A stretch of DNA of 64,000 bases, from positions 3,782,001-3,846,000 of the forward strand of contig OZ252019.1 in assembly GCA_965247435.1 (NCBI GenBank), written 5' to 3'. This DNA comes from Ilyomonas sp965247435 (GTDB lineage: Bacteria; Bacteroidota; Bacteroidia; Chitinophagales; Chitinophagaceae). Within the stretch, counting starts at the first letter, position 1, and each line of letters begins with the position of its first letter. The notes under the pieces are model-generated. The model was not told the origin of the DNA, made no database searches, and saw only the letters and a program-made list of their open reading frames with translations. The position numbers were made by a program, and so were the translations under genes. Below, in pieces: positions 53,807 through 61,742 of this stretch.

Positions 53807-54586
53807 TTACTTTTTTCGTCCCTTTTCAATCAGTTTATCCATATACTTCATAAAGAACCCGGGAGCCACTCTGCCCATTAGCTTCAAGGCTTTCGCCATC
53901 CCCGGCACAATCTCCAGCTTATTCTTCAGAATTCCTTTGATGGCTTCACTCACCACTTTGTCCACCTTCATTACCGGCGATGAATTTCCCATTTCTATGT
54001 TGGAAAAGGCATCCTGCAGCGGGGTATCGGTTGATGGCGGCGCCACTTCAAAAACAGCAACGCTGGTGTGTTTCAACTGCAAGCGCAACACTTGTGTGTA
54101 AGCATGTACGCCGGCTTTGGCAGCGCTGTATATGGGCGAAGCCGGGAACGGAACAAAGGCAAGCCCGGATGAGATATTTACGATGGCAGCCGTTTTTTGC
54201 CCTGTAAGATGCGGTAAAAAACGGTGAACCATGCGGATGGTTCCCGACAGGTTCGTATCTATTTCGCGGGTTACATCTTCCAGGCTCATGGTGCTATCCA
54301 GCACATTCAGGTCCCGCATAATGCCTGCATTATTAATGAGGATGTTGAGCCGGGGAAATTGTTTTATAACATCATTGTGCAGGCGGTCAATATCATTGGC
54401 ATTAGCCACATCGCTTTGAAAGGTATGGACGTTGGAAAACTCTGTTTTTGTCTGCTCCAGTTTTGCGTTATCCCGACCGGTAATGATAATGTTGGCTGCG
54501 CCTTGCCGGGTAAGCTGTTTTACAAATTCCAATCCTATTCCGCTACTTCCGCCGGTAATGAGTAAAGTGCTGTTTTTTATTTCCAT
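53807..54586 (-). CDS. SDR family oxidoreductase (DltE-like)
   Basis: This protein of 259 residues has STLLITGGSSGIGLEFVKQL, NNAGIMRDLN, Ser in VNISSGLAFVPFP and YSAAKAGVHAYTQ. The C-terminal part, VVSEAIKGILKNKLEIVPG, is that of DltE-like SDRs. Its start lies 10 bases inside the upstream hypothetical gene, so translation is coupled. Confidence 0.9.
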   Translation of the reverse strand: MEIKNSTLLITGGSSGIGLEFVKQLTRQGAANIIITGRDNAKLEQTKTEFSNVHTFQSDVANANDIDRLHNDVIKQFPRLNILINNAGIMRDLNVLDSTMSLEDVTREIDTNLSGTIRMVHRFLPHLTGQKTAAIVNISSGLAFVPFPASPIYSAAKAGVHAYTQVLRLQLKHTSVAVFEVAPPSTDTPLQDAFSNIEMGNSSPVMKVDKVVSEAIKGILKNKLEIVPGMAKALKLMGRVAPGFFMKYMDKLIEKGRKK

Positions 54587-54951
54587 GACAGTTTTTTTGT
54601 TGCTGCAAATGTCAACTGCCACCGGAACTCCGGTGTGCCTGAAAGTAAGAACGTTGTAGCCAAAAGGTAGGATGTTTCGTTTTGGTACGAGAGTGTTTTG
54701 GGCAATAAAAGCCAGCGTTTAGCAATCCTCAATTCAATTGCACTCTCGTTGGTTAACATGATCTTGAAAAAATGTTCCACTTTATGCAGTTCGGCAGACA
54801 GCTTTTCTCTTGTTTCAAGCGTTGAGAACAACACTTCTCCCGCTTTTGTACATTCTACAAACATGGCAGCTTTAGGTTTGTGAAAAAAACGGAGCAGTTG
54901 GTCTTCCCCGATCTTGAAAGTATCATGTTGCTGGTAGCTGCTTTTATTCAT
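54577..54951 (-). CDS. Hypothetical protein in MarR-SDR operon
   Basis: This 124-residue protein has no recognised domain. The first 75 residues (FKIGEDQLLRFFHKPKAAMF and following) look like a soluble helical protein; the end is hydrophobic and less convincing. It begins inside the last codons of the MarR gene and ends inside the SDR start, and this tight packing is the best evidence that it is translated. An error-free coding potential test would settle it. Confidence 0.5.
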   Translation of the reverse strand: MNKSSYQQHDTFKIGEDQLLRFFHKPKAAMFVECTKAGEVLFSTLETREKLSAELHKVEHFFKIMLTNESAIELRIAKRWLLLPKTLSYQNETSYLLATTFLLSGTPEFRWQLTFAATKKLSWK

Positions 54952-55405
54952 CTTTAGTTTGTGCGTTCAACTTTACCATAGTGCGGTTAAATAAAGTCAG
55001 GTTGTTGCCTAAAACTGAAAAGAAATCCATGTCGGCGTTTTCCACTGCCGTCAATGCTTTTTGCAAAACTTTTTCGCCTTCCTTGGTTAGGTTAATTGCT
55101 TTGGCTCTTGTGTCGGTTTCGTGTTCCTGCCGGGTTATAAAACCTTTTTCTTCTAAAGTTCGCAATACTTTCGACACCATCATTCTGTCGGCGTTACTTT
55201 GGTTGGCAATATCAACCTGGGTAACGGCATTGCTTTTTTTTGAAAGCCAACCTACTGCAGCCAGCAATACAAATTGGGTTTGTGTCAAAGCTAAAGGGTC
55301 TAAAACCTTTTTTTGTTTACGCTGCCATAGCATCGTTACTTGTCCAAGTAAATACCCCGGGCTGTCATTTGGATTTTTAAACTGGAATTTAATTTCTTTG
55401 GGCAT
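54944..55405 (-). CDS. MarR family regulator
   Basis: This 153-residue protein has a winged-helix core with TQTQFVLLAAVGWLSKK, VTQVDIANQSNADRMMVSKV and LEEKGFITRQEHETDTRAKA, the standard MarR wing with DxRAK. MarR proteins respond to phenolic and other small ligands. It is second in an operon of VOC, MarR, hypothetical, SDR, AraC, with a 17-base gap to the VOC gene upstream. Confidence 0.92.
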   Translation of the reverse strand: MPKEIKFQFKNPNDSPGYLLGQVTMLWQRKQKKVLDPLALTQTQFVLLAAVGWLSKKSNAVTQVDIANQSNADRMMVSKVLRTLEEKGFITRQEHETDTRAKAINLTKEGEKVLQKALTAVENADMDFFSVLGNNLTLFNRTMVKLNAQTKDE

Positions 55406-55422
55406 AATAATGTTGTCAATAG

Positions 55423-55782
55423 TTATTTCGCTTCCAAAAAAGTAAGTTTATAGCCGTCAAGGTCTTTTACGTGGAAGGCTCTGCCAAAAGGTGTTTCCAT
55501 AATTGGTCCTACGGTAGTTAGCCCCTTCGCAATGAAGTCCTCTTTCAGTTCGTCCACATTTTTATTTCCGGCGAACCAAAGCGATACACCGGCTCCCAAC
55601 TCTTTTCCTTCAATTGGCTCAAGTGGTGTGCGGATAGCAAAACTTGCCTGCCCCTGATTGTACTTAAAAACACAAGCCTGGGGATTCGAATTGTCAATTT
55701 CAAATCCCAGTTTCTGGGTATAAAAGGTTTTTGACGCTTCCAGATTGCTCACTTGCAGCGAGGCAAAAGTTAATTGTAGCAT
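55423..55782 (-). CDS. VOC (glyoxalase-fold) protein 1
   Basis: This 119-residue single-domain vicinal oxygen chelate protein begins QLTFASLQVSNLEASKTFYT and ends with FHVKDLDGYKLTFLEAK, the standard family ends. It is the first gene of the leftward operon. The frame extends 22 codons further upstream without family match. Related proteins act as glyoxalases, dioxygenases or resistance proteins, so the reaction cannot be stated. Confidence 0.85.
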   Translation of the reverse strand: MLQLTFASLQVSNLEASKTFYTQKLGFEIDNSNPQACVFKYNQGQASFAIRTPLEPIEGKELGAGVSLWFAGNKNVDELKEDFIAKGLTTVGPIMETPFGRAFHVKDLDGYKLTFLEAK

Positions 55783-55910
55783 TTTGTAAAGTTTATTTGT
55801 TGTCAAACATATAGTATTCGTGACAACAATTTGAAAAAAATCTTTCACCGTTTAGTTTAAGTCGTCAAAAAGTGATGTGTGATCGTGGGTTGAAGTGGAG
55901 ATAGCCTTGT

Positions 55911-56050
55911 TACCGCTAATGCAGAAGTATTGGCTAATAAAAGCTATTCAAGATTCTTTAGACCATATGCTTGCACTAAAGTATCTTGAACACATTGATG
56001 AAACAGTAGAAATTGTCCGCCCATGTTTTGCCAATGCGCTGTTAGCGGTA
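55911..56050. repeat. attC-like inverted-repeat element E3
   Basis: TACCGCTAATGCAGAAGTAT continues to TGGC on the left (55911-55934). The right arm at 56030-56050, read in reverse complement, starts TACCGCTAACAGC and ends TTGGC. The outer 8 bases and inner 6 bases of the arms pair, with mismatches between. The right arm (GCTGTTAGCGGTAG) matches the right arm of element E2 except at one base. It lies in the gap between the two VOC genes. Confidence 0.55.
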
Positions 56051-56079
56051 GTATGCACGTTGCTGTGTAGCCTGATCTT

Positions 56080-56493
56080 TTATTCAGCTTTCCCTGCAAA
56101 CTTTTTAATGGCTTCCGGCGTAACGGGGGTAAAAAAATTCACCAGATTGCCGTCAGGGTCACGAAATAAGAGCGACTTATTTCCCCACGGCATGGTTGTC
56201 GGTTCTTGCACGAGGTAAGGCTGAAGAAAGACAGTTAGTCTTTTGTAATCTTCCTCTACATCCTTTGTAATAAATTCAATGATAGTGGTACGATTTTGCG
56301 CTGCCTTTGCCACTTCTTCTCCGCCAAAAAATTGTAAGGTTTTAATGCTGCCGATTGCTAACGTTGCGGAGCCGGTTTGCAACTCTGCAAAATCCGGCGT
56401 GGATTGCAAGGCTGGCATCCCGGTTACCTGTTCATAAAATTTGACTAATCTTTCAACGTTGTCTGTAATGATGCGAATGGAAACTAAATTCAT
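56080..56493 (-). CDS. VOC (glyoxalase-fold) protein 2
   Basis: This 137-residue protein has NLVSIRIITDNVERLVKFYE, a glyoxalase/bleomycin-resistance-type repeat, and ends with LLFRDPDGNLVNFFTPV. The ATG at 56493 matches the usual start. The WYL regulator gene is 36 bases upstream on the same strand, so they form a module. Confidence 0.88.
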   Translation of the reverse strand: MNLVSIRIITDNVERLVKFYEQVTGMPALQSTPDFAELQTGSATLAIGSIKTLQFFGGEEVAKAAQNRTTIIEFITKDVEEDYKRLTVFLQPYLVQEPTTMPWGNKSLLFRDPDGNLVNFFTPVTPEAIKKFAGKAE

Positions 56494-56529
56494 GATTTGT
56501 TTATTTGTTTGCACAAAGAAACAACAGGC

Positions 56530-57261
56530 TTATGACAACAGCTTGTCAGGGGTGGCAAACATTTTTTCCTTTGCCGTTAAGTACTCCTGGAGTGTCAGCT
56601 TGTGTGGGATAAAATGAGATTCAAGCGGTTCGATTTCTAAAATCCGGTCTAACCGAAACATCCGGTAATCCTTCCGCAACCGGCAATACGCAATAACCGT
56701 CCAACGCTCCTGCATACTGTAATACAAGGCAAACGGTTCTATGCGCCGCTCTGTTGTTTCGCCCTTTTGTTCCGACCGGTAGATGATCTTCAGCACGGTA
56801 AACGTTGTCAATGCCTGTTGAATTAACGTCAATGAATTGCTCTTGTTTGCCTGCGGAATGGCGGGGCTAACGGCAATGCGGTTGGCTAATAAGGCGGCCT
56901 TTTCTTTTGTTGAGTACAGTAAAACGGCTTTTATCTTATTGATTGCCTCCGTATATTCTTTGATAAGAGAAGTATCGCTGTTTTTCTGCACCAGTTGCTC
57001 TATTGTAATTAATGCATTGGCTTCACTTTCGGTAAACATGACGGGCGGAATTTTGTATCCTTCCATGAGGGAATAGCCTTTTCCTTCCTCGGTAACTACC
57101 GGAACGCCTGCTCCCTCCAACGCTTTTATATCTCTGTAAACCGTTCTGCTGCTGACACCAAATTTTTGGGCAAGGCTTGCTGACGTAATCAGTCGCTTTG
57201 TTTGCAGTTGTATCAGAATGGCAGTTAACCGTGAAAATCGTTTGGTGTCGTTGTCTTTCAT
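56530..57261 (-). CDS. WYL-domain transcriptional regulator (YafY type)
   Basis: This protein of about 243 residues has an N-terminal HTH (RFSRLTAILIQLQTKRLITS, SLAQKFGVSSRTVYRDIKAL) and a C-terminal WYL domain with FALYYSMQERWTVIAYCRLR, followed by DYRMFRLDRI. WYL proteins are often activated by small ligands. Starts at 57279 and 57321 are also possible. It is upstream of VOC protein 2. Confidence 0.9.
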   Translation of the reverse strand: MKDNDTKRFSRLTAILIQLQTKRLITSASLAQKFGVSSRTVYRDIKALEGAGVPVVTEEGKGYSLMEGYKIPPVMFTESEANALITIEQLVQKNSDTSLIKEYTEAINKIKAVLLYSTKEKAALLANRIAVSPAIPQANKSNSLTLIQQALTTFTVLKIIYRSEQKGETTERRIEPFALYYSMQERWTVIAYCRLRKDYRMFRLDRILEIEPLESHFIPHKLTLQEYLTAKEKMFATPDKLLS

Positions 57262-57378
57262 TTTTCTATAACTATTCATTTCTGCCACTCCACCAACTTT
57301 TTCAAAACTCAATGTTGGCACTAAAGGCTTTTATCTGCCGTTGTTTTTCGTCCTTCCGAATTGTTTAAGCGTCCTATG

Positions 57379-57912
57379 TCAAGGTTGCAAAATTATTTCT
57401 ACGTCAAAATGAAGTTTCACGTCTTCGCCTACCACCAAACTGCCCGCTTCTGTAAGAAGATTGAACGTAAGCCCAAAATCTTTGCGGTTTATTTTTCCTT
57501 CAATTTCAAAACCTGCTCTTGTGTCGTTGTATCTGCCTGTGCCAACGCCTGTAAACTCCACACGTAAGCTTACAGGTTTGGTCGTTTCTAAAATGGTAAG
57601 ATTACCGGTAAGCTCATATACTTCATTGTTTTTTATGAGTTTGCCGCCAAAAATTATCTTCGGAAATTTCTCTGCTTTTAAAAACAAATCCGATTTAAGA
57701 TGATTGTCTCTTTCCGTGTTGTTCGTGTCAATACTGTTGGTATCTAATTCAAAATGGATGTCAGCATTGTTGAAATCGTCATTCTCGTTGCGGACCTGTC
57801 CGCTAAATGCTTTAAAAGTCCCGGAAACATTGGCTATTGCCAAATGTTTTACTTTAAACTGAACTTCGGAATGTTGCGCGTCAATTGTCCATGTTTGTGT
57901 TACCACTTTCAT
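57379..57912 (-). CDS. YceI family lipid-binding protein
   Basis: This 177-residue protein has the YceI lipocalin-like barrel: WTIDAQHSEVQFKVKHLAIA, VSGTFKAFSG, DIHFELDTNSIDTNN and DNHLKSDLFLKAEKFPKI. No signal peptide is visible, so it is probably cytoplasmic. A TTG nine bases upstream extends the frame, but the ATG at 57912 is preferred. The Crp/Fnr gene 54 bases upstream makes a module with it. Confidence 0.9.
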   Translation of the reverse strand: MKVVTQTWTIDAQHSEVQFKVKHLAIANVSGTFKAFSGQVRNENDDFNNADIHFELDTNSIDTNNTERDNHLKSDLFLKAEKFPKIIFGGKLIKNNEVYELTGNLTILETTKPVSLRVEFTGVGTGRYNDTRAGFEIEGKINRKDFGLTFNLLTEAGSLVVGEDVKLHFDVEIILQP

Positions 57913-57966
57913 TTTTTGCAAAAGTAGAAAAGGAAATCGACTATGTTTTTCACCTATGTTAAAAAA

Positions 57967-58530
57967 TCATTTTCCACTTCTAATCCGGCTCAACGATTGT
58001 TGTGCAATGCCCAAATAATTTGAAATGTCGCCAAGACTAATACGCTGTATTATCGCATCATTTTCCTGCACAAATTTATTGTACCGTTCGGTGGCATTTT
58101 CTTCCAACATTTCGCTGATACGTCTTGTCATTTTTGTTGTGGCAATGGATAATAAGTGCCCAAACAGCGTTTCAATGCAGTGATGTTTTTTACGAAGTGT
58201 TTCCATTGCATGATGGCTGATAAGTGTAACCGTTGTGCTTTCCAAAGCCACTATCATAAACTTAGACGGTGTTTGAGTAAGATAGCTATCAAACGCTGAA
58301 AACAAAATACCTTCTGCAAAAAAACGCATTATCCATTCCTTGCTGTCTTTGAAAGAAACCAACTTTACCAATCCTTGATTAATAAAAAATAAGTGTTTGC
58401 AAATTTTACCCTGTTGCAATAAACATTCGTCTTTGCCAAAATTTTTGGTTGTTGCATTTTGCAACAAGTCATTTTGTGCGATTGTGTCAAGCGGTGATAA
58501 CTGATTGCAATATTGAATAAAATTGTCCAT
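57967..58530 (-). CDS. Crp/Fnr family regulator, YceI-linked
   Basis: This 187-residue protein has a cyclic-nucleotide-type sensor half and an HTH ending ISNYLGIAQQSLSRIRSGK, very similar to the two Crp/Fnr proteins at 41.6 and 46.2 kb. The CATTTG-type palindrome of those modules was not found at its promoter; only a loose GATTGCATTTGTTTC is present at 58541-58555. Confidence 0.88.
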   Translation of the reverse strand: MDNFIQYCNQLSPLDTIAQNDLLQNATTKNFGKDECLLQQGKICKHLFFINQGLVKLVSFKDSKEWIMRFFAEGILFSAFDSYLTQTPSKFMIVALESTTVTLISHHAMETLRKKHHCIETLFGHLLSIATTKMTRRISEMLEENATERYNKFVQENDAIIQRISLGDISNYLGIAQQSLSRIRSGK

Positions 58531-58585
58531 TAAAGTTTATGATTGCATTTGTTTCAAAAGCTCTTGCAAAGTTAAAAATATTAAT

Positions 58586-58735
58586 GAGTTGGCTGTAAGT
58601 ACACTATAACTTAAGTTAGTTTACATATCCTGTATAGTCCGGATGTTGCGGCGCCACCTGGTAGCATGGCTATGGGCGGGCGTCCCCGCCCGCCTAAAAC
58701 TTGAAATAATTTAAGTTACACTGTATTTAGTACAC
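58586..58735. repeat. MITE-like element with central GC-rich hairpin
   Basis: AAGTACACTATAACTTAAG at the left and TTAAGTTACACTGTATTTAG at the right form an imperfect inverted repeat about 150 bases apart. In the middle, GGGCGGG and CCCGCCC pair around CGTC (58674-58691) in an otherwise AT-rich setting. The right end overlaps the stop of the aspartyl protease gene. Confidence 0.5.
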
Positions 58736-59935
58736 TTGCTCTTTTAATATTGTTAGTTGTCTTTCAGATTGTCCACTTTTGAGGTCAATTACCAATTTAG
58801 TATTTTCAGTCAGCATTTTTGAAATGTCAAGCATACAATCACAGTAGTTTTCGCAGTTGATTTTTTGCCCGTTTACGGCTATAATTTCGTCGTCAACTTT
58901 TAAACCTGCTTTGTCTGCTGAAAGTCCTTTAAAAATACTTGAAACAAGAATCTTTTCATTTTTGTACTCGGCACTAAAGCCAAATGCTTCCCACCCTTCT
59001 TTCAAAGTCTTGCCTGCAATTGGAAGTAAGTACATTTCATTATTTTTAAAATTTAGCGTGACAATGAAATCCTGTATTATTGGATTTCCAATAAGATTGT
59101 CAACAATTGCATGAGAATATAAAATTGGTTGATTTTTATATTTGATTGATGAAATCTCAAATGCGTCCGCTTTAAAAATATTACCCATTTGAGCTACGGT
59201 GCCATTTCCGCCTTCTGAACGCATACCTTCAATCTCAATCAATTTTTTATCGGAAGCACATTTCAAAGCAGTTTTTTCTGTAAGGGTAAATAGTGTTGAA
59301 CTGCCTAAGTCAAGCATAAAACTTTCTTTTTTCCCGTCAATCCTTGCGTCTATGTAAGGCATTAATCGTGTGTTGAAAGTTACTGGTATTCTGACAGCTT
59401 CCTTTAGTTGTGGAATTTTGGAAAGCTGGTCAGTTACAATAATTTTCTTCCTGCTAAAGTCAATTTGCCAAATGTAATTCTTGAAAATGCTTGCGCCAAT
59501 CAAAGCGCCATCAATCATACATTTAATTGTAGGAGAATTATCAAAATTCATTTGCAATGCGGCTACATCTTTAAAAGTTAACTCACCAATTTTCAGGCTA
59601 TCAACTTTTACAAGATTTAATTTAGATTTTAAACCGTTGCTGCTGCCAACCGTTTGTGTAGAAAGAATAGGAAAGTTATTTGCCTTTTGTATATTGTCTG
59701 TGATGTCGTTGTAGCCGCCTGTATCAAAAATGTAGTCGTAAGTCTTATTCCCAATTGTTACTTTAATAATGATTTCGGCATAACGATATTCAAAAGGAAT
59801 TTCAAAATAAAAGTCTTTGTTGTCACAGCTAACCGTATTCATCCATTTTAAAACTTCCTTAGGTTTTTGTGAGTAACAGTTAAATGTCACCAAAAATAGT
59901 ACGAATGTATATAGGTATTTCAAGTTTTGTTTCAA
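58727..59935 (-). CDS. Retropepsin-like aspartyl protease with PDZ domain
   Basis: This 402-residue protein has a signal peptide at the N-terminus, an aspartyl protease half with IFDTGGYND (Asp71) and a second motif FMLDLGSSTLF near residue 205, and a C-terminal PDZ domain (about 310-395, with GLSADKAGLKVDDEIIAVNG). The start is TTG at 59935; the first in-frame ATG lies after the signal peptide, so TTG is needed for export. Members are secreted or periplasmic proteases of uncertain target. Confidence 0.88.
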   Translation of the reverse strand: MKQNLKYLYTFVLFLVTFNCYSQKPKEVLKWMNTVSCDNKDFYFEIPFEYRYAEIIIKVTIGNKTYDYIFDTGGYNDITDNIQKANNFPILSTQTVGSSNGLKSKLNLVKVDSLKIGELTFKDVAALQMNFDNSPTIKCMIDGALIGASIFKNYIWQIDFSRKKIIVTDQLSKIPQLKEAVRIPVTFNTRLMPYIDARIDGKKESFMLDLGSSTLFTLTEKTALKCASDKKLIEIEGMRSEGGNGTVAQMGNIFKADAFEISSIKYKNQPILYSHAIVDNLIGNPIIQDFIVTLNFKNNEMYLLPIAGKTLKEGWEAFGFSAEYKNEKILVSSIFKGLSADKAGLKVDDEIIAVNGQKINCENYCDCMLDISKMLTENTKLVIDLKSGQSERQLTILKEQVY

Positions 59936-59958
59936 ATTAAGGAATGTTCAAAAGCCTT

Positions 59959-60159
59959 GCCGCCAACGAGCAGAGCTTTGTGCATTTGGGAAATTGACCA
60001 ACTGTTCGCTTGGAACTGAAACTAAATTAATTACTAAAAGCCGAGTTTAAGAACTACTGACCGGCAGAATTACGTCCGCCGAAACCAAACCTTGGACATG
60101 CACTGTCGATGATTGCTGCTACGTCATACCCCAATTGCGCAAAGCCTTTTGTTGGCAGC
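59959..60159. repeat. attC-like inverted-repeat element E1
   Basis: The left arm (59959-59990, starts GCCGCCAACGAGC) and right arm (60130-60159, ends TTTTGTTGGCAGC) pair over about 30 bases with several mismatches; the shared core of the arms is GCTTTG-GCA-TTGGG. The interior at 60004-60037 (GTTCGCTTGGAACTGAAAC) matches a segment at the same offset in element E2. It lies between the aspartyl protease and PhzF genes. Confidence 0.7.
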
Positions 60160-60163
60160 AGTT

Positions 60164-60952
60164 TTATTCTGTCCACAAATTACCAATCGAATACGTTTTT
60201 GCTTTTCCGCTAATTATTACACGGTCGCCTTTTTCTTCGCAAAATAATACTCCAAGTCGTTCTGAAACTTGAAAAGCAGTTAATACTTTTTTGTTAAGTC
60301 TTTCCGCCCAAAATGGAATTAAAGAGCAATGGGCAGAACCCGTAACAGGATCTTCCAAAATTGATGCCTGTGGTGTGAAAAATCTTGAAACAAAATCGCA
60401 GTTGTCCCCAATAGCTGTTACAATTACTCCACCTGGGTCAAGGTTAATTTGATCAAAAAACTGTCGGTTTATTTTAATATTTCTAATTTCTGTTTCACTG
60501 TCGTACACCAAAACGTAGTCTCTTGATTTGAGAACTTCTCTTGGTTTAATGTTTAATGATTTTTCAATTGTCGCCGGCAAACTATTGGTGATGGGCATTC
60601 TTGCTGGAAAATCCATTTTGTAAAGGTCTTTGTCAACTGAAACTTTTAAGTCGCCATATAGAGTTTCAAAAATTATTGAGTCGCTTTTGTAATCAAGAAT
60701 TGTTTTTAAGCAATGAGCAGTTGCAAGAGTGGCATGACCACACAAGTCCATCTCAATTTCAGGTGTGAACCAACGTAAATGTATTTTGTCGCCTTTATAT
60801 ACAAAAAAAGCAGTTTCCGCAACAGCATTTTCTTTTGCAATTTTAAGCAAGATGTCATCTGTTAACCAATTCTTCAACGGTATAACACAAGCTGGATTAC
60901 CGCCGAATATTTTTTCAGTAAATGCGTCAATTTGGTATAGGCTATGTTTCAT
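60164..60952 (-). CDS. PhzF family isomerase/epimerase
   Basis: This 262-residue protein has the PhzF diaminopimelate-epimerase-like fold: YQIDAFTEKIFGGNPACVIPL at the start, ENAVAETAFFVYKGD with the catalytic Glu, MDLCGHATLATAHCL, and DPVTGSAHCSLIPFWAERLN. Proteins of this family isomerise small metabolites; the substrate is not known. It is the only gene between elements E1 and the short site at 60.97 kb, so it looks like one cassette. Confidence 0.9.
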   Translation of the reverse strand: MKHSLYQIDAFTEKIFGGNPACVIPLKNWLTDDILLKIAKENAVAETAFFVYKGDKIHLRWFTPEIEMDLCGHATLATAHCLKTILDYKSDSIIFETLYGDLKVSVDKDLYKMDFPARMPITNSLPATIEKSLNIKPREVLKSRDYVLVYDSETEIRNIKINRQFFDQINLDPGGVIVTAIGDNCDFVSRFFTPQASILEDPVTGSAHCSLIPFWAERLNKKVLTAFQVSERLGVLFCEEKGDRVIISGKAKTYSIGNLWTE

Positions 60953-61064
60953 TTATTTGTCGTCGGAAATCGTTGCCAACACGTTTGGTGTTTCACTCAT
61001 GTTAGAGGCTGGCAAATTATTTTTTAAGTTCATATAATTATTTAAGGATTATATTTTCCTTTTT

Positions 61065-61580
61065 TTAAAATTCATACTTCATTAAAATCCCTTCATGTTG
61101 GTCGGTGTCCAACATGAAAGCTGATTTATCAAATTTTATAAACCCTAATGAATTATAAAACCTAATTGCCTGCTCGTTTTTTTGCCAAACAAATAACCAT
61201 AGTATCTCAAATTTACTTTCTCTTGCTTTTTCCAAACATTTTTGTATTAATTTCAAACCAATTTTTTTACCTTGAAATTGCTGATGTACATAAATTCTCT
61301 CCAATTCAATATATCGTCTTCCCTCTAACTTTTCAATACGTTTAATCCCACGAAGCTTGGCATACCCTGCCAATTGATTTTCTGAATAAGCAAGAAAAAA
61401 TATAGTGTCTCTTTCATCAAACTCTTTCAAAATTTTGTACTGATTGAAATGCTCTTTCAAATATTTATCCATTTTCTTTTTGGAACTTGCTCCTTCAAAA
61501 GCCTGATTAAATGTTTCAGCACCAATTAAACCAATGTGTTCTACATCTTGTCTGGTAGCAATTCTAATAAGTAAATCCAT
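61065..61580 (-). CDS. GNAT family N-acetyltransferase
   Basis: This 171-residue protein has RIATRQDVEHIGLIGAETFN at the start and the acetyl-CoA binding loop ELERIYVHQQFQGKKIGLKL with Gln-x-x-Lys-Ile-Gly, ending WLFVWQKNEQAIRFYNSLGF. The pattern is that of the RimI-like branch. Substrate unknown. Lower GC and isolated, with E2 about 160 bases upstream. Confidence 0.9.
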   Translation of the reverse strand: MDLLIRIATRQDVEHIGLIGAETFNQAFEGASSKKKMDKYLKEHFNQYKILKEFDERDTIFFLAYSENQLAGYAKLRGIKRIEKLEGRRYIELERIYVHQQFQGKKIGLKLIQKCLEKARESKFEILWLFVWQKNEQAIRFYNSLGFIKFDKSAFMLDTDQHEGILMKYEF

Positions 61581-61639
61581 ATTTCTTTTTTTGCAAAGAA
61601 TCTTTCAATCTATCATCGGCTATAAAATCGACCAATATC

Positions 61640-61705
61640 ATCTCCTTGTAGCCCAAAAGCTAAACTGCTGCCGAATATTTTTTCATTAGATGCGTCAAAT
61701 TTATA
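61640..61705 (-). pseudogene. Fragment of a PhzF family gene start
   Basis: The leftward frame reads LYKFDASNEKIFGSSLAFGL, which aligns with the N-terminus of the PhzF protein at 60.9 kb (LYQIDAFTEKIFGGNPACVI). The DNA around AATATTTTTTCA and GATGCGTCAA is shared as well. No start codon and no further similarity are seen. It is a remnant of a second PhzF cassette. Confidence 0.65.
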
Positions 61706-61742
61706 TAGATTCTAATTCAATTTAATAATGAATAAAAAATTC

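Noticed and set aside
55895..56218. Rightward 107-codon frame between the VOC genes
   Set aside because: It runs through element E3 and into the complement of VOC protein 2; no family match.
58541..58555. CATTTG operator at the third Crp/Fnr gene
   Set aside because: The core is present in GATTGCATTTGTTTC but the arms do not form the palindrome, so it was not called an operator.
60960..61010. Another attC-like element before the PhzF gene
   Set aside because: TTGCCAACACG and GGCTGGCAAA resemble element arms, but no convincing pairing of both ends was found.
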